Positions 17,624 through 25,935 of a stretch of DNA of 64,000 nt are shown here, piece after piece; within the stretch, counting starts at the first letter, position 1, and the number at the start of each line of letters is the position of its first letter. The stretch is from Chloroflexota bacterium (lineage in GTDB: Bacteria; Chloroflexota; Anaerolineae; UBA7937; B3-Chlor). Location of the stretch: NCBI GenBank assembly GCA_030603665.1, contig JAUVXJ010000005.1, positions 1 through 64,000 of the forward strand, read 5' to 3'. Both the position numbers and the translations under genes were made by a program. A model generated the notes under the pieces. That model had not been told where the DNA came from, ran no database searches, and saw only the letters and a program-made list of their open reading frames with translations.

Positions 17624-17914
17624 TTATGTAGCGGTGGCGCAGCCCGCTTCGCAGCACTCAGTCTGGAGACAAGGCTTCCGCCTCTCGCCGGCGGGCATTG
17701 GGCCAGATCTCCCCTGAGCGTTCGCTCCTCGCCCACCGGGGATCGCCAGCCACAGGGCAGCGAGAGACCGCAGCGGACCCGTTTCGTTGATCCGGGCGCC
17801 GCGACTGCGTTGTCGCGCCAGCATCACCTCCCGGGCCAGTTGAGCATCTCTCGGCTCGGCCTGCATCTCCACATGCCTGCTACGATGTGCGATGATCTGA
17901 CTGAGCCTGAACAT
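17624..17914 (-). CDS. Small basic hypothetical protein downstream of arsM
   Basis: The ATG at 17914 has a strong site (GGAGGAGATCTACC) and gives 96 residues: FRLSQIIAHRSRHVEMQAEP, then an Arg-rich helix and a Cys-containing C-terminus (CLQTECCEAGC). The longer reading to 17998 lacks a ribosome site. No family recognised. It is the third gene on this strand after marR and arsM, 120 bp downstream of arsM; the CxxxCCxxxC-like tail may bind metal, but this is a guess. Confidence 0.45.
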   Translation of the reverse strand: MFRLSQIIAHRSRHVEMQAEPRDAQLAREVMLARQRSRGARINETGPLRSLAALWLAIPGGRGANAQGRSGPMPAGERRKPCLQTECCEAGCATAT

Positions 17915-18034
17915 GGTAGATCTCCTCCGAGACCGGGTCTCAGCCCGGCCGCTCGGTTCCAGAATCCGCGTCAGACGAGCTAGAGCCTCGCGTCTCACAC
18001 AAACTGCTTTACCTGTGCTCGACTCCCGGGACAG

Positions 18035-18844
18035 CTAACCGCTGGTTGTCTTGGTCGCACTGACCCTGATACTTTCGATTTTCGGGCCGTTTGTCGCATC
18101 CGGAGCTGGGCCACAGCAAGTGCTCCCCAACAGGGCGGCCGAGGCATCGAATCTATCCACCACACCGACCTCGTCAAAGCCCGCGCTCCTCATCAGACCA
18201 AGATACTCCGCCTCCTCGACGGTACCTCCCAGGCACTGCGCCCACGAGGTGAGGTCTTTCTTCACCTCCTCCGGGAGGTCAGAGGACACGAGGTCTGAGA
18301 TCACCATCTTTCCACCAGGCTTGAGCACGCGATAGGCCTCTTGAAACACCCTCTCCTTGTCAGGGGACAGGTTGACGACGCAGTTGGAGACAATCCAGTC
18401 GACGCTTTCGTTGTCCACCGGCATCTCTTCCATCTCGCCCAACCGGAACTCCGCGATGTGCTCTACCCCGGCCCGCTCAGCGTTCTTCTTCGCCTTGTCG
18501 ATCATCTCTGGGGTCAAGTCCAGCCCAATGACCTTTCCGCTCTCGCCAACCATCTGAGCAGCGAGAATGGCCTCCATGCCGAACCCTGAGCCCAGGTCAA
18601 GAACCACCTGGCCCTCCTGGAACTCGACGAAGGCCAAAGGATCGCCACATCCAAGGGAACTCACTGTCCCCGCGTCAGCGCAGCACCGAGAATCCGTCTC
18701 AGTCGCCGCGGCCGCCTCCACTTCCACGTTTGCCTCGCCACAGCAAGGCTCTGGGCTACAACAGGAAGGCACCACCTCCGCAGCTCGCGCTCCGTAGTAG
18801 GCTTTCACAGCCCCTTTTATCTGCTCATCTCGGGACTCGTCCAC
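18035..18844 (-). CDS. arsM: Arsenite S-adenosylmethionine methyltransferase
   Basis: 269 residues; methylates As(III) with SAM. SAM motif LDLGSGFGMEA, post-motif GLDLTPEMIDKA, and the three conserved arsenic-binding Cys in SLGCGDPL, IVSNCVVNLSPDK and WAQCLGG. Unusual extra Cys pairs occur in the N-terminal part (PSCCSPEPCCGE, SRCCADAG) and near the C-terminus (STCCGP), probably also binding arsenic. Start GTG 18844 behind AAGGAGG, which overlaps the stop of the MarR gene, so the two are translationally coupled. Confidence 0.9.
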   Translation of the reverse strand: MDESRDEQIKGAVKAYYGARAAEVVPSCCSPEPCCGEANVEVEAAAATETDSRCCADAGTVSSLGCGDPLAFVEFQEGQVVLDLGSGFGMEAILAAQMVGESGKVIGLDLTPEMIDKAKKNAERAGVEHIAEFRLGEMEEMPVDNESVDWIVSNCVVNLSPDKERVFQEAYRVLKPGGKMVISDLVSSDLPEEVKKDLTSWAQCLGGTVEEAEYLGLMRSAGFDEVGVVDRFDASAALLGSTCCGPAPDATNGPKIESIRVSATKTTSG

Positions 18845-18856
18845 GTCGCTACCTCC

Positions 18857-19321
18857 TTATGCTCCTGGCAATGTGTCGTTCAGTCTTCCGAGTAACTCAC
18901 TGAGCTGTCGCAACTCGCTACGCGACAGCCCCTCGCAACAACCGTCAAGGATTAGCTCCAGGCCAGGTGTCGCCTGCTCCATAGACCTGCCCATCTCAGT
19001 CAGCCGCACGAGAAGGCTTCTGCGATCCTGGGGGTTCGCCTCACGAGTGACCAAACCCTTTCCCTCGAGGGTATCCACCACCCCCGTGATCGTCGAAGGC
19101 GCACAGCAGCAGGAAGAGGCCACTTCATTGAACTGTCGTCCGTCCCTCTGCCACAGCAACCGCAAGACGGAATACTGGGCTGGAGTGAGTTCAATGCTGC
19201 CTATCTGCTGCCTCTGCACCCGGGTCAACTTCTTTGCGACCAGATCCACCAGCCGATAGACCTCCACTACAGATCCCGCCTCATTCCCTGCCTCTGGCAG
19301 CGCGCATTCTTGTCCGTTCAC
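18857..19321 (-). CDS. MarR-family regulator with Cys cluster in the HTH, probable arsenite sensor
   Basis: 154 residues with a MarR winged helix: IELTPAQYSVLRLLWQRDG, the HTH, then VVDTLEGKGLVTREANPQDRRSLLVRLTEMG for the wing. Where ordinary MarR proteins have a plain helix turn, this one has NEVASSCCCAPSTITG, three adjacent Cys in the DNA-reading part, plus GCCEG in the C-terminal dimer helix. Together with the arsM gene 12 bp downstream this suggests As(III) binding releases it from DNA, as ArsR does with Cys, but on a MarR scaffold. Start GTG 19321 behind GGAGG; an ATG at 19329 is followed by a stop after three codons. Confidence 0.8.
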   Translation of the reverse strand: MNGQECALPEAGNEAGSVVEVYRLVDLVAKKLTRVQRQQIGSIELTPAQYSVLRLLWQRDGRQFNEVASSCCCAPSTITGVVDTLEGKGLVTREANPQDRRSLLVRLTEMGRSMEQATPGLELILDGCCEGLSRSELRQLSELLGRLNDTLPGA

Positions 19322-19372
19322 CTGGCCATATCCTCCAACCGCCGTAGTACGCTTCGGTTACCAACCGTATCT

Positions 19373-19410
19373 TTCCTAATCTTCAGCTTCCTAATCATTG
19401 CTATCCTAAT
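19373..19410 (-). promoter_or_regulatory. Three 15-bp-phased repeats, probable MarR operator
   Basis: On the minus strand ATTAGGA(A/T) occurs three times, at 19403-19410, 19388-19395 and 19373-19380, with a period of exactly 15 bp. The first copy overlaps the -10 box and the others lie over the expected start and early leader, the place for a repressor. Probable autoregulatory site for the marR-arsM operon. Confidence 0.6.
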
Positions 19411-19437
19411 GATACTGGAATCCCGGCTTCTTGTCAA
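19409..19437 (-). promoter_or_regulatory. Sigma-70 promoter of marR-arsM
   Basis: Minus strand: TTGACA (19437-19432), 17-nt spacer, TATCAT (19414-19409). Transcription starts near 19402, about 80 nt before the marR GTG. Confidence 0.78.
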
Positions 19438-19763
19438 GTACCCTGAATGATCGAGACGCTGTACTAAGGCGTCATGCCGCGGTTGTGTTCGCGTTTTGCT
19501 CGCTTTTCCGCACTTTTCCGCCCTCTCAAGGCCCGAAGATGCGCTGCTGAGCGGCCTGTCCTCCCCGGGCGACCGGCAGCGGTCTGCTTGCTTGGGCTCA
19601 GCGCAGGGAAAGACCCCGTGCTGAGGAGCACACTGCTCAACAGATGAGGGGTCCAGATTGTTGGGAATGGGAGACTCACGCGCGCGGACTTGTCCCACGC
19701 ACTTGTGTGCAGGAACGTACTGCCGCTGCGTTACGGATCAGTCAAGTATCCGCCACCGGGACG
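19438..19763. other. Intergenic stretch without a supported gene
   Basis: Between the marR promoter and the end of fabF. Open readings here have no ribosome site and no recognisable protein; no clear terminator or RNA fold seen. Confidence 0.5.
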
Positions 19764-21017
19764 CTACTCGTAGCGCCCCACGACCAGGCAGGCGTTCTGC
19801 CCACCGAAGCCGAAGGAATTCTTGAGGGCGATGTCCACCTTGGCCTCACGGGCCACATTGGGCACACAGTCCAGATCACAGTCTGGGTCTGGGGTCTCCC
19901 AATTGATGGTCGGATGCAGAATACCCTCGTTGATAGTCATGATCGTCGCTATCGTCTCCACCGCGCCCGCCGCCCCCATGAGATGTCCAACCATGGACTT
20001 GGCGGCGTTGACTGGTATCTGATAGGCATGATCTCCCATGACGCCCTTGATTGCCGCAACCTCCGCGGGATCACCTATCGGTGTCGCCGTGGCATGAGCG
20101 CTGATGTGCTCAATATCCTCGGGCCTCAAACCGGCATCGTCTATAGCCCTGCGCATAGCCAGCGCAGAACCTTTCCCCTCGGGATCGGGAGCGCTCACGT
20201 GGTACGCATCGGAAGTCACTGCGTACCCCAGCAACTCAGCCTTGATTCGCGCTCCCCGAGCGAGTGCGAACTCCAGGTCTTCCAGCACAAGCATTCCGGA
20301 GCCCTCGGCAGACACAAAGCCGTCACGCTCGGCATCAAAGGGACGTGAGGCTTTCTCAGGCTCATCATTACGTCTGGAGACCGCCCGCATGGCGCAAATC
20401 CCCGCCAGCCCCAGCTCACAGACGCTGGATTCCGAGCCCCCGGCCAGCACCACCTTTGCCGAGCCGTCTCGTATGGCTCTCACTCCCTCTCCGATCGCCT
20501 GAGTGCCAGACGCACACGCCGCTATCACGGTCGACGTGTATCCCTTGACGCCAAATGCGACGCCCACGTGATGAGCCCCGGCGTTGGGCATCAAGTTGGG
20601 TATGAAAAGCGGCGGCACCCGCCGCACTCCCTTGTTCTGTAGAATGAGGTGCGCCTTCTCTGTTTCCACGAGCGCGCCACCTATTCCGGTGCCCAGGATC
20701 ACCCCCACATCTTCGGCAAGGCTCTCGTCCACCTCGAGACCAGCGTCTTCGACAGCCATCTTCGCGGCAGCCACGGCGAGTTGGCTGAAGCGACCCATTC
20801 GCTTAGCCTCCTTCTCGCCCATGTACTCCCCTGGGTCGAATCCTTTCACCGTACCCATGATCTGAACAGGGTATGGTGAAGGGTCGAACTGCGTTATGCG
20901 GCTGATACCGGAGCGTCCTTCCACCAACCCTTGCCACAACTCCTCGACACTCAACCCCAAGGGCGTGATAGCTCCCATACCAGTGACCACCACCCTTGTC
21001 CGGTTCTGCCTTGTCAT
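19764..21017 (-). CDS. fabF: Beta-ketoacyl-ACP synthase II
   Basis: 417 residues; condenses malonyl-ACP with acyl-ACP in fatty-acid elongation. The Cys-His-His triad is intact: ACASGTQAIGEGV, HATATPIGDPAE and KSMVGHLMGAAGA, with the C-terminal FGFGGQNA loop. The start is ATG 21017 (VVVTGMGAITPLG follows at residue 8), behind GGAGGAAAAGGG; 75 upstream codons in the same frame are not part of the protein. No acpP or other fab gene is adjacent. Confidence 0.93.
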   Translation of the reverse strand: MTRQNRTRVVVTGMGAITPLGLSVEELWQGLVEGRSGISRITQFDPSPYPVQIMGTVKGFDPGEYMGEKEAKRMGRFSQLAVAAAKMAVEDAGLEVDESLAEDVGVILGTGIGGALVETEKAHLILQNKGVRRVPPLFIPNLMPNAGAHHVGVAFGVKGYTSTVIAACASGTQAIGEGVRAIRDGSAKVVLAGGSESSVCELGLAGICAMRAVSRRNDEPEKASRPFDAERDGFVSAEGSGMLVLEDLEFALARGARIKAELLGYAVTSDAYHVSAPDPEGKGSALAMRRAIDDAGLRPEDIEHISAHATATPIGDPAEVAAIKGVMGDHAYQIPVNAAKSMVGHLMGAAGAVETIATIMTINEGILHPTINWETPDPDCDLDCVPNVAREAKVDIALKNSFGFGGQNACLVVGRYE

Positions 21018-21198
21018 ACCCTTTTCCTCCTGCAAACACCAATCACACGAGCACACGTCCGTCATCGACCCTAGGGCCGCAGTGGCTGCGCAGGCCCCTC
21101 GTTCCGAGCTGCCCGCCTCCCCACCGTGGCATGGCCAGCATAGTTGGCAATTGAGTTCTGGTGGAAGGTGTCTTCGCTTGGACGCGCCGCTCAAGCCG

Positions 21199-22353
21199 CT
21201 ACTTGACTGCCAAGAATATGGGGACAAACATGTCTCGCTCAAGGAGGTGGCCGTGATTCCCTTGTCGACCCTCCTCGTTCACCTGGTGCATCCCGTGGTC
21301 CGCGAAGATGAGGATCAGCGTATGCTCCGGCAGCGACTCCATTATCCGCCCCACGGCTGCGTCCACCTCCTGTATGGCAGCGCGCTCCTCGGGCGCACCG
21401 GGGCCATAGGTGTGACCGGCATCGTCGATACCGTGGAAGTGTACGAAGAAGATATCCGGCGCCCCTCCGCTCAGGACCGCTAGCGCATTCGCCAGGACAT
21501 TGTCGTCGGTAGTGCCATTTCCATCTAGGTCAGCAGACAGCTGGAGTTCCGCGCCTCGTAGTTCGAAAGCGAGACTCTCTCCCTCGACAGCCACGACCTC
21601 CAATCCGGCGGATGCCGCCACGTCGAATACCGTTTCCGTCTCTGTCTTGCGAATCCCTCGTTGGTCGACGCCGTGCACTTCTGACCCTGCACCGGTCAGG
21701 ACCGAGGCCGTGGCTACCGAGGTAATGGGAGGATAGGCCGTTACAGCAACCAATGGCTCTCCCAAAGACTCGAGGCTGGGTATCAAACCCTCGGCAAGAG
21801 CCTCCGTGTACCTCACGTATCCAAACCCATCGAGGAGGATCAGCACCACTTGATCGGCCGCTGGCGCATCCAGCGGTCGGCCCGTAGCCTGATCGGGCAA
21901 GCCGATACTCAGCGCAGTGCTAACCGTGGGCGCGATGTCCGTGATGGCCGCCTCGGCATGCTCGAGCAGCGGTGACGGTGCGACTTCCAGATGTGAGGCC
22001 AGCACCCGCTTGCCGCCCATAAGGAGACTTCCGTCATACAGCCACCAAGCGCCATCAGCCGCTGAAGCCCATTCAAAGCTCTGGACTTCCTCAGCCTCCT
22101 TGGCGGAGACCACCAGCTCATCAACGACACTGTGGCCTGCAGCGACGAGCACGCGCTCCACCGGTATGGCTTGCTTGCCCTCCACTTTCTCTGAGAAATC
22201 GTCCAACCCATGGAGTACCTCGGCGTCTACGAGAAAGAGGTTTCCATCTGGTTGAGACACCGTGACCTGCCACGAGGCAGTGCACGCCGCCAAGCTCACG
22301 GCTAGCGCCAGGAGGATGGCCACCCTAGCTGTAGATCTAGCCACTCTGTGCAA
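21199..22353 (-). CDS. Lipoprotein of the alkaline phosphatase / type I phosphodiesterase superfamily
   Basis: 384 residues from a TTG at 22353, behind AGAGGAAA. A lipoprotein signal (ARVAILLALAVSLAAC) is followed by a 130-residue N-terminal part with no clear domain. The metal-dependent phosphodiesterase core then starts at VVLILLDGFGYVRYT and continues with AYPPITSVATASVLTG (nucleophile Thr/Ser region), FHGIDDAGHTYGP and FADHGMHQVNEEGRQGNHGH. These Asp/His blocks are the zinc ligands of the superfamily. It would act outside the cell, membrane-tethered; the substrate is unknown. Confidence 0.85.
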   Translation of the reverse strand: MHRVARSTARVAILLALAVSLAACTASWQVTVSQPDGNLFLVDAEVLHGLDDFSEKVEGKQAIPVERVLVAAGHSVVDELVVSAKEAEEVQSFEWASAADGAWWLYDGSLLMGGKRVLASHLEVAPSPLLEHAEAAITDIAPTVSTALSIGLPDQATGRPLDAPAADQVVLILLDGFGYVRYTEALAEGLIPSLESLGEPLVAVTAYPPITSVATASVLTGAGSEVHGVDQRGIRKTETETVFDVAASAGLEVVAVEGESLAFELRGAELQLSADLDGNGTTDDNVLANALAVLSGGAPDIFFVHFHGIDDAGHTYGPGAPEERAAIQEVDAAVGRIMESLPEHTLILIFADHGMHQVNEEGRQGNHGHLLERDMFVPIFLAVK

Positions 22354-22490
22354 CTGTTTCCTCTGGTAGCATGCCCGGCAGCCGCAGAACGACGCAAGGC
22401 GCCTTCTCGCCGAACAGCCCTCGTCGTCCCAGACGCCGGCGGTCGCGACGATTCTACGGTGCCACTGCTCGCTCGTGTGGTCTAACAAAA

Positions 22491-22515
22491 GCCTGCGGGC
22501 TCATCGCCCGCAGGC
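22491..22515 (-). terminator. Rho-independent terminator of the NifU-like gene
   Basis: Perfect 10-bp stem GCCTGCGGGC / GCCCGCAGGC with a 5-nt loop; on the minus strand it is followed by TTTTGTT. It lies 40 bp past the stop of the NifU-like gene. Confidence 0.85.
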
Positions 22516-22554
22516 CGCAGAAGTCGATCTCTCTTACCTGGACCCGCAATCGTG

Positions 22555-22800
22555 CTAGGCAGTCAACGCGGCGACGTTCTCCACCTTGGTCACTCCAGGA
22601 ACCTCTTCCATGAGGGTCTTCTCCACGCGCATTTGCACGGTCTGGGCCGAGAATGGGCATCCCGCACAGGCACCCAAGAGCTTGACCTGCACTACTCCAT
22701 CATCGCTCACATCGACCAACTCGATGTCGCCGCCGTCCATCCTCAGAAACTCTCTGATCTTCTCCAGAGCCTTCTCAACCTCTTGACGCATGAGTCTCAT
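22555..22800 (-). CDS. NifU-like (NFU) iron-sulfur scaffold protein
   Basis: About 80 residues, a single NFU domain: VEKALEKIREFLRMDGGDIELVDV, then LLGACAGCPFSAQT with the CxxC that holds a [4Fe-4S] cluster, and VEKTLMEEVPGVTKVE. It carries Fe-S clusters to target proteins. Start ATG 22800 or 22791 (both after GAGAGG; the second has better spacing). Single-gene unit with its own promoter and terminator. Confidence 0.9.
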   Translation of the reverse strand: MRLMRQEVEKALEKIREFLRMDGGDIELVDVSDDGVVQVKLLGACAGCPFSAQTVQMRVEKTLMEEVPGVTKVENVAALTA

Positions 22801-22845
22801 ACCTCTCAGTCTGCTGGTCTCCGACCAACATATATACACTGTCTC

Positions 22846-22873
22846 ATTGTATTATACCATATACTCCTGTCAA
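22846..22873 (-). promoter_or_regulatory. Sigma-70 promoter of the NifU-like gene
   Basis: Minus strand: TTGACA (22873-22868), 16-nt spacer, TACAAT (22851-22846). The -35 box overlaps the end of the EamA gene upstream. Confidence 0.65.
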
Positions 22874-23802
22874 TCGCCACTCCTCCCCGCACCCTGACTC
22901 CGGCGAACTTGGACCACGACCGTCCCCAGGCCTGCAAGCACCAAACCCATTACTTGTTGCCAGCTGAGATTCTCGCCCAGGAAAACCCAGGCCAGGATAG
23001 GAATCTGCACCAGCATCGTGCCGTTGATGATGCTTGACTCCACGGCCGTGAGCGTCCGCAGGGTGTGATTCCATAGTGTGAAAGCGAATGCCGTATTCAC
23101 GACCGCCAACCAGCCGATGATGGCCCAGTCCATCATTCGCAGCGGCGGCAGTCCCTGGGCAAAGAGCCCTGTCGCCAGCAGAGCGCATGCGCCGACACCC
23201 ATGCTCACCACAGTCACCACCAGCGGATCGAGGTCGCCTCTGCGGTTGACGCCGCGCCCCAGAATCGACGATGCCGCGTTGGCTAGAACACCCACCGCGG
23301 CAACGACCAGACCCACAACTTGGGTACTGGGGAGCGCGGCCGGCCAGAAGTAGACCAGCACCCCGACCAGGTTCAGGGCAACGCCACCCCACTGCAAGAC
23401 GGCCAGTGGTTCGGCCAAGACCAAGATACCAAGGAGAGCCACTGTTATGGTGGTGAGATTCCAGAGCAGACTGACCGCCACCGCTGGCATGTAGGCAAGA
23501 CTCACGAAGATAGCGCCTTGAGTGACGGCATAGAACAGCAGCCCTAGCAGAACCAGCTCGGCCCATCTCCGGCGGGGCAGGCCCCGAACGGCCTTCCACC
23601 GGGAGGAACGCAGCAGGAGGGGCAGCAGGCACAGGAACGCGAGAGCGTACCGCAGCCCCGCGAAGGTCAGAGCAGGGATGTCTTGCAACCCCACCTTGAT
23701 CAACACCCAGGATGTTGACCAAAGGAACGTCACCAAGAGGGCCTGGAGAATGGCACGCCCGTGTGGGAAGGCGGTGTGGAACTCGTCAGCAGATCGAGAC
23801 AT
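22870..23802 (-). CDS. EamA/DMT-family transporter
   Basis: About 310 residues with ten hydrophobic segments in two EamA repeats. The first begins LQALLVTFLWSTSWVLIKVG and the second ANAASSILGRGVNRRGDLDPLVV, each ending in a SSIINGTMLVQIPILAWVFLGE-type helix. A drug/metabolite exporter of unknown substrate. The ATG at 23802 opens the family's N-terminus; upstream codons to 23955 are probably leader because the promoter lies over them. No strong ribosome site. Confidence 0.85.
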   Translation of the reverse strand: MSRSADEFHTAFPHGRAILQALLVTFLWSTSWVLIKVGLQDIPALTFAGLRYALAFLCLLPLLLRSSRWKAVRGLPRRRWAELVLLGLLFYAVTQGAIFVSLAYMPAVAVSLLWNLTTITVALLGILVLAEPLAVLQWGGVALNLVGVLVYFWPAALPSTQVVGLVVAAVGVLANAASSILGRGVNRRGDLDPLVVTVVSMGVGACALLATGLFAQGLPPLRMMDWAIIGWLAVVNTAFAFTLWNHTLRTLTAVESSIINGTMLVQIPILAWVFLGENLSWQQVMGLVLAGLGTVVVQVRRSQGAGRSGD

Positions 23803-23955
23803 GGAGAAATCAGTTCCCTCCCGACCAGGAGGTCCCGGGGCAGTCCTGTCCAGGCTTTGCTGCCGATGGACTCGAGGCTGCCCTGCCGCCCGTCGACCCC
23901 TGGCCTTGCCGTCGATTCTGCGCGTGCGGCCAACGCCCCCAGACCCCGCCCGCAC

Positions 23956-23984
23956 ATTATACGCGACGCCCCTCCCCGGGCCAA
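23956..23984 (-). promoter_or_regulatory. Probable promoter of the EamA transporter
   Basis: Minus strand: TTGGCC (23984-23979), 17-nt spacer, TATAAT (23961-23956). Leader of about 145 nt to the start at 23802. It overlaps the N-terminal extension of the longer open frame, which argues against that extension. Confidence 0.6.
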
Positions 23985-24043
23985 CGACCAGATCGAACCG
24001 TCAGGCCTTGAGAGGTGAGCGAGTCGCGAAGGCACGTCCGGCG

Positions 24044-24052
24044 TGATATAAT
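24044..24052 (+). promoter_or_regulatory. Extended -10 promoter upstream of the ATL-MFS pair
   Basis: TG-A-TATAAT (24044-24052) is an extended -10 box; no good -35 is visible. Transcription from about 24059 would leave a leader near 220 nt before the ATG at 24283. I see no protein in that leader with a ribosome site, and no riboswitch that I can name. Confidence 0.5.
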
Positions 24053-24282
24053 GGAGCGTTGTCCTGAACGCGTGCGGCTGGGCAGGAGCGGCATCCGGGC
24101 TTTCCATCAGTCCTGCCATCACGATGGAAGGGCCATGAGAGATGCTTGTGCGGCTGCGAAGAAGCCTGGAGTGAGAGGCAACTCGGGCGGTGCCCAATTG
24201 ACAAGCGATTTCTGGCGTTGAGGGCGTCACAGAGGCGTCTCCATCACGGCGCGGCGCCGGTCGCCGCGGAGCGAGACAGAGA

Positions 24283-24600
24283 ATGAGTAACAGTTTCTTC
24301 AAAGAGGTGTACCGAGTTGTGTCCATGATTCCTCCAGGGAGAGTCGCGACCTATGGGCAGATCGCTGCCTACCTGGGGAACCCTCGAGCTGCCCGCACGG
24401 TAGGGTGGGCCCTGAGCTCCCTGCCCGGGGGAATGGATGTGCCGTGGCATCGGGTCATCAACTCCCAGGGGCGGATCAGCGGCCCTCCGAATGGACGCCG
24501 CGCTGGCGAACAGAGAGCCATACTCAAGGAGGAAGGTGTCGCCTTCGACGACGATGGACGTATCGATCTCGACGGCTCCGGTTGGACAATGCCTAGATGA
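24283..24600 (+). CDS. Alkyltransferase-like protein (ATL)
   Basis: 105 residues, the C-terminal DNA-binding fold of O6-methylguanine-DNA methyltransferase: IPPGRVATYGQIAAYLGNPRAARTVGWALSSLP. The reactive Cys of the PCHRV motif is Trp here (PWHRVINSQGRIS), the mark of ATL proteins, which bind O6-alkylguanine and hand it to nucleotide excision repair without removing the alkyl group. The stop overlaps the start of the MFS gene by 4 bp. Confidence 0.9.
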   Translation: MSNSFFKEVYRVVSMIPPGRVATYGQIAAYLGNPRAARTVGWALSSLPGGMDVPWHRVINSQGRISGPPNGRRAGEQRAILKEEGVAFDDDGRIDLDGSGWTMPR

Positions 24601-25859
24601 ATGACCGGTACCCCGACTATCGCCGCAACTTCGTCTCCCTGGTCGGCGATTGGATCTTCTTCGTCACCGGCATGGCGTTCATCAGCTATACTACTGTTAT
24701 TCCATCATTCGTCAACCAGTTGACGGACTTTGCACCCATCATCGGACTGGCGACGACGATACCCAGCGGCGCATGGCTCCTACCACAGCTCGTTGCCGCC
24801 AACTACATCGGCAGCAAACAGAGGAAGAAGCCGTGGGTCATCAGACTCTCTCTCATAGGCCGGCCCGTCTACTTCCTCGCTGCGCTGATCATGTTCGTGG
24901 CCGGCGCAAGGTATCCAGGGCTTCTGCTGTCCGTCTTCTTCCTCGCGGAAATCGTGTTCTCCATGACTGACGGCTTGTCGATGCCCGCCTGGTTCGACAT
25001 CATGGGCAAAGCCATCCCGTCGCGCAGACGAGGCCGCTTCTACACTACCGCACAGGTGCTGACCGGATTGCTCTCTATGGCTGTAGGTGCCGCCGTAGCG
25101 CGAGTACTAGGTCCCGGCGGGCCCCCCTTTCCACAGAACTACGCACTGCTGTTTGGCTCATGCTCTGCCCTTCTCATGGTGTCGCTTGCTTTCTTCACCA
25201 GAGTGAAGGAGCCGATCCAGCAAGCGGAGTTGGAGAGAGAGCCCTGGGGCGCCTACCTGCCCAGGCTGCTCCGTCTGTTACGGGAGGATCGACAGTTCCG
25301 GTTGATCAACATTGTGCGCATGCTCTCGGGAATTGGAGGGTTGGCGTTGCCCTTCTACGTTGTTCACGCGACAGACGTGCTGGACGTAGGGGATGCGAGT
25401 ATAGGCCTGTTTGTCTCCGCCCAAGTGCTAGGAGGCCTGGTCACCAGTCTGGCCATGGGGTACCTGAACGAGAGGTCCGGCAGCAGGATTGTCGCGCAAC
25501 TGACCGCATTCCAGAGCCTGATCGTTCCCCTGATCGCGCTGGGTATTCACTACTTCTCCCCGCCTGGAGCTGTCGCAGCCTACGCCTACGCTCTGGCCTT
25601 CTTCTGCATCGGTGGGATCTTCTCTGGCTACATACAGGGCTTCACGAACTTCGTTCTCGATATCGCCCCGCCCACGCAAAGGCCCGCCTATGTGGGCCTG
25701 TTCAACACTCTCGGGGGCACGGTCATCTTCATCGCACCATTGCTTGGAGGATGGGTCTTGCAGAGCACTTCATACCCCGTTCTCTTCTCCTCGGCCGCAC
25801 TCGGGACGTTTGCTGGCCTCGTTCTCTCGCTGAGGCTGGTCGACCCGCCGCGGCGCTAA
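24597..25859 (+). CDS. MFS transporter
   Basis: 420 residues with about twelve hydrophobic segments in two halves joined by a charged loop near 200-230 (VKEPIQQAELEREPW). The first half has GSKQRKKPWVIRLSLIGRP, a variant of the loop after helix 2, and the second half GYLNERSGSRIV after helix 8. Substrate unknown. It starts inside the stop of the ATL gene (ATGA), so the two are translationally coupled, an odd pairing of DNA-damage recognition and export. Confidence 0.85.
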   Translation: MNDRYPDYRRNFVSLVGDWIFFVTGMAFISYTTVIPSFVNQLTDFAPIIGLATTIPSGAWLLPQLVAANYIGSKQRKKPWVIRLSLIGRPVYFLAALIMFVAGARYPGLLLSVFFLAEIVFSMTDGLSMPAWFDIMGKAIPSRRRGRFYTTAQVLTGLLSMAVGAAVARVLGPGGPPFPQNYALLFGSCSALLMVSLAFFTRVKEPIQQAELEREPWGAYLPRLLRLLREDRQFRLINIVRMLSGIGGLALPFYVVHATDVLDVGDASIGLFVSAQVLGGLVTSLAMGYLNERSGSRIVAQLTAFQSLIVPLIALGIHYFSPPGAVAAYAYALAFFCIGGIFSGYIQGFTNFVLDIAPPTQRPAYVGLFNTLGGTVIFIAPLLGGWVLQSTSYPVLFSSAALGTFAGLVLSLRLVDPPRR

Positions 25860-25877
25860 GCCGCAGACAGCCAGGGA

Positions 25878-25906
25878 TTGTCCACACCTGCCAGTCAAGG
25901 TATAAT
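25878..25906 (+). promoter_or_regulatory. Sigma-70 promoter of rph
   Basis: TTGTCC (25878-25883), 17-nt spacer, TATAAT (25901-25906); start near 25913, a 22-nt leader with GGAGGG before the rph ATG. Confidence 0.7.
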
Positions 25907-25935
25907 CTTGCCGAGCCTCATCGGAGGGACAAACC

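Noticed and set aside
19644..20348. Long plus-strand ORF antisense to fabF
   Set aside because: It is the shadow of fabF codons on the other strand.
23678..24046. Plus-strand open reading of 122 codons
   Set aside because: It lies antisense to the EamA start and promoter, with no ribosome site and no recognisable protein.
24015..24221. Small plus-strand ORF before the ATL gene
   Set aside because: Its ATG is upstream of the extended -10 box, it lacks a ribosome site, and its composition is not protein-like.
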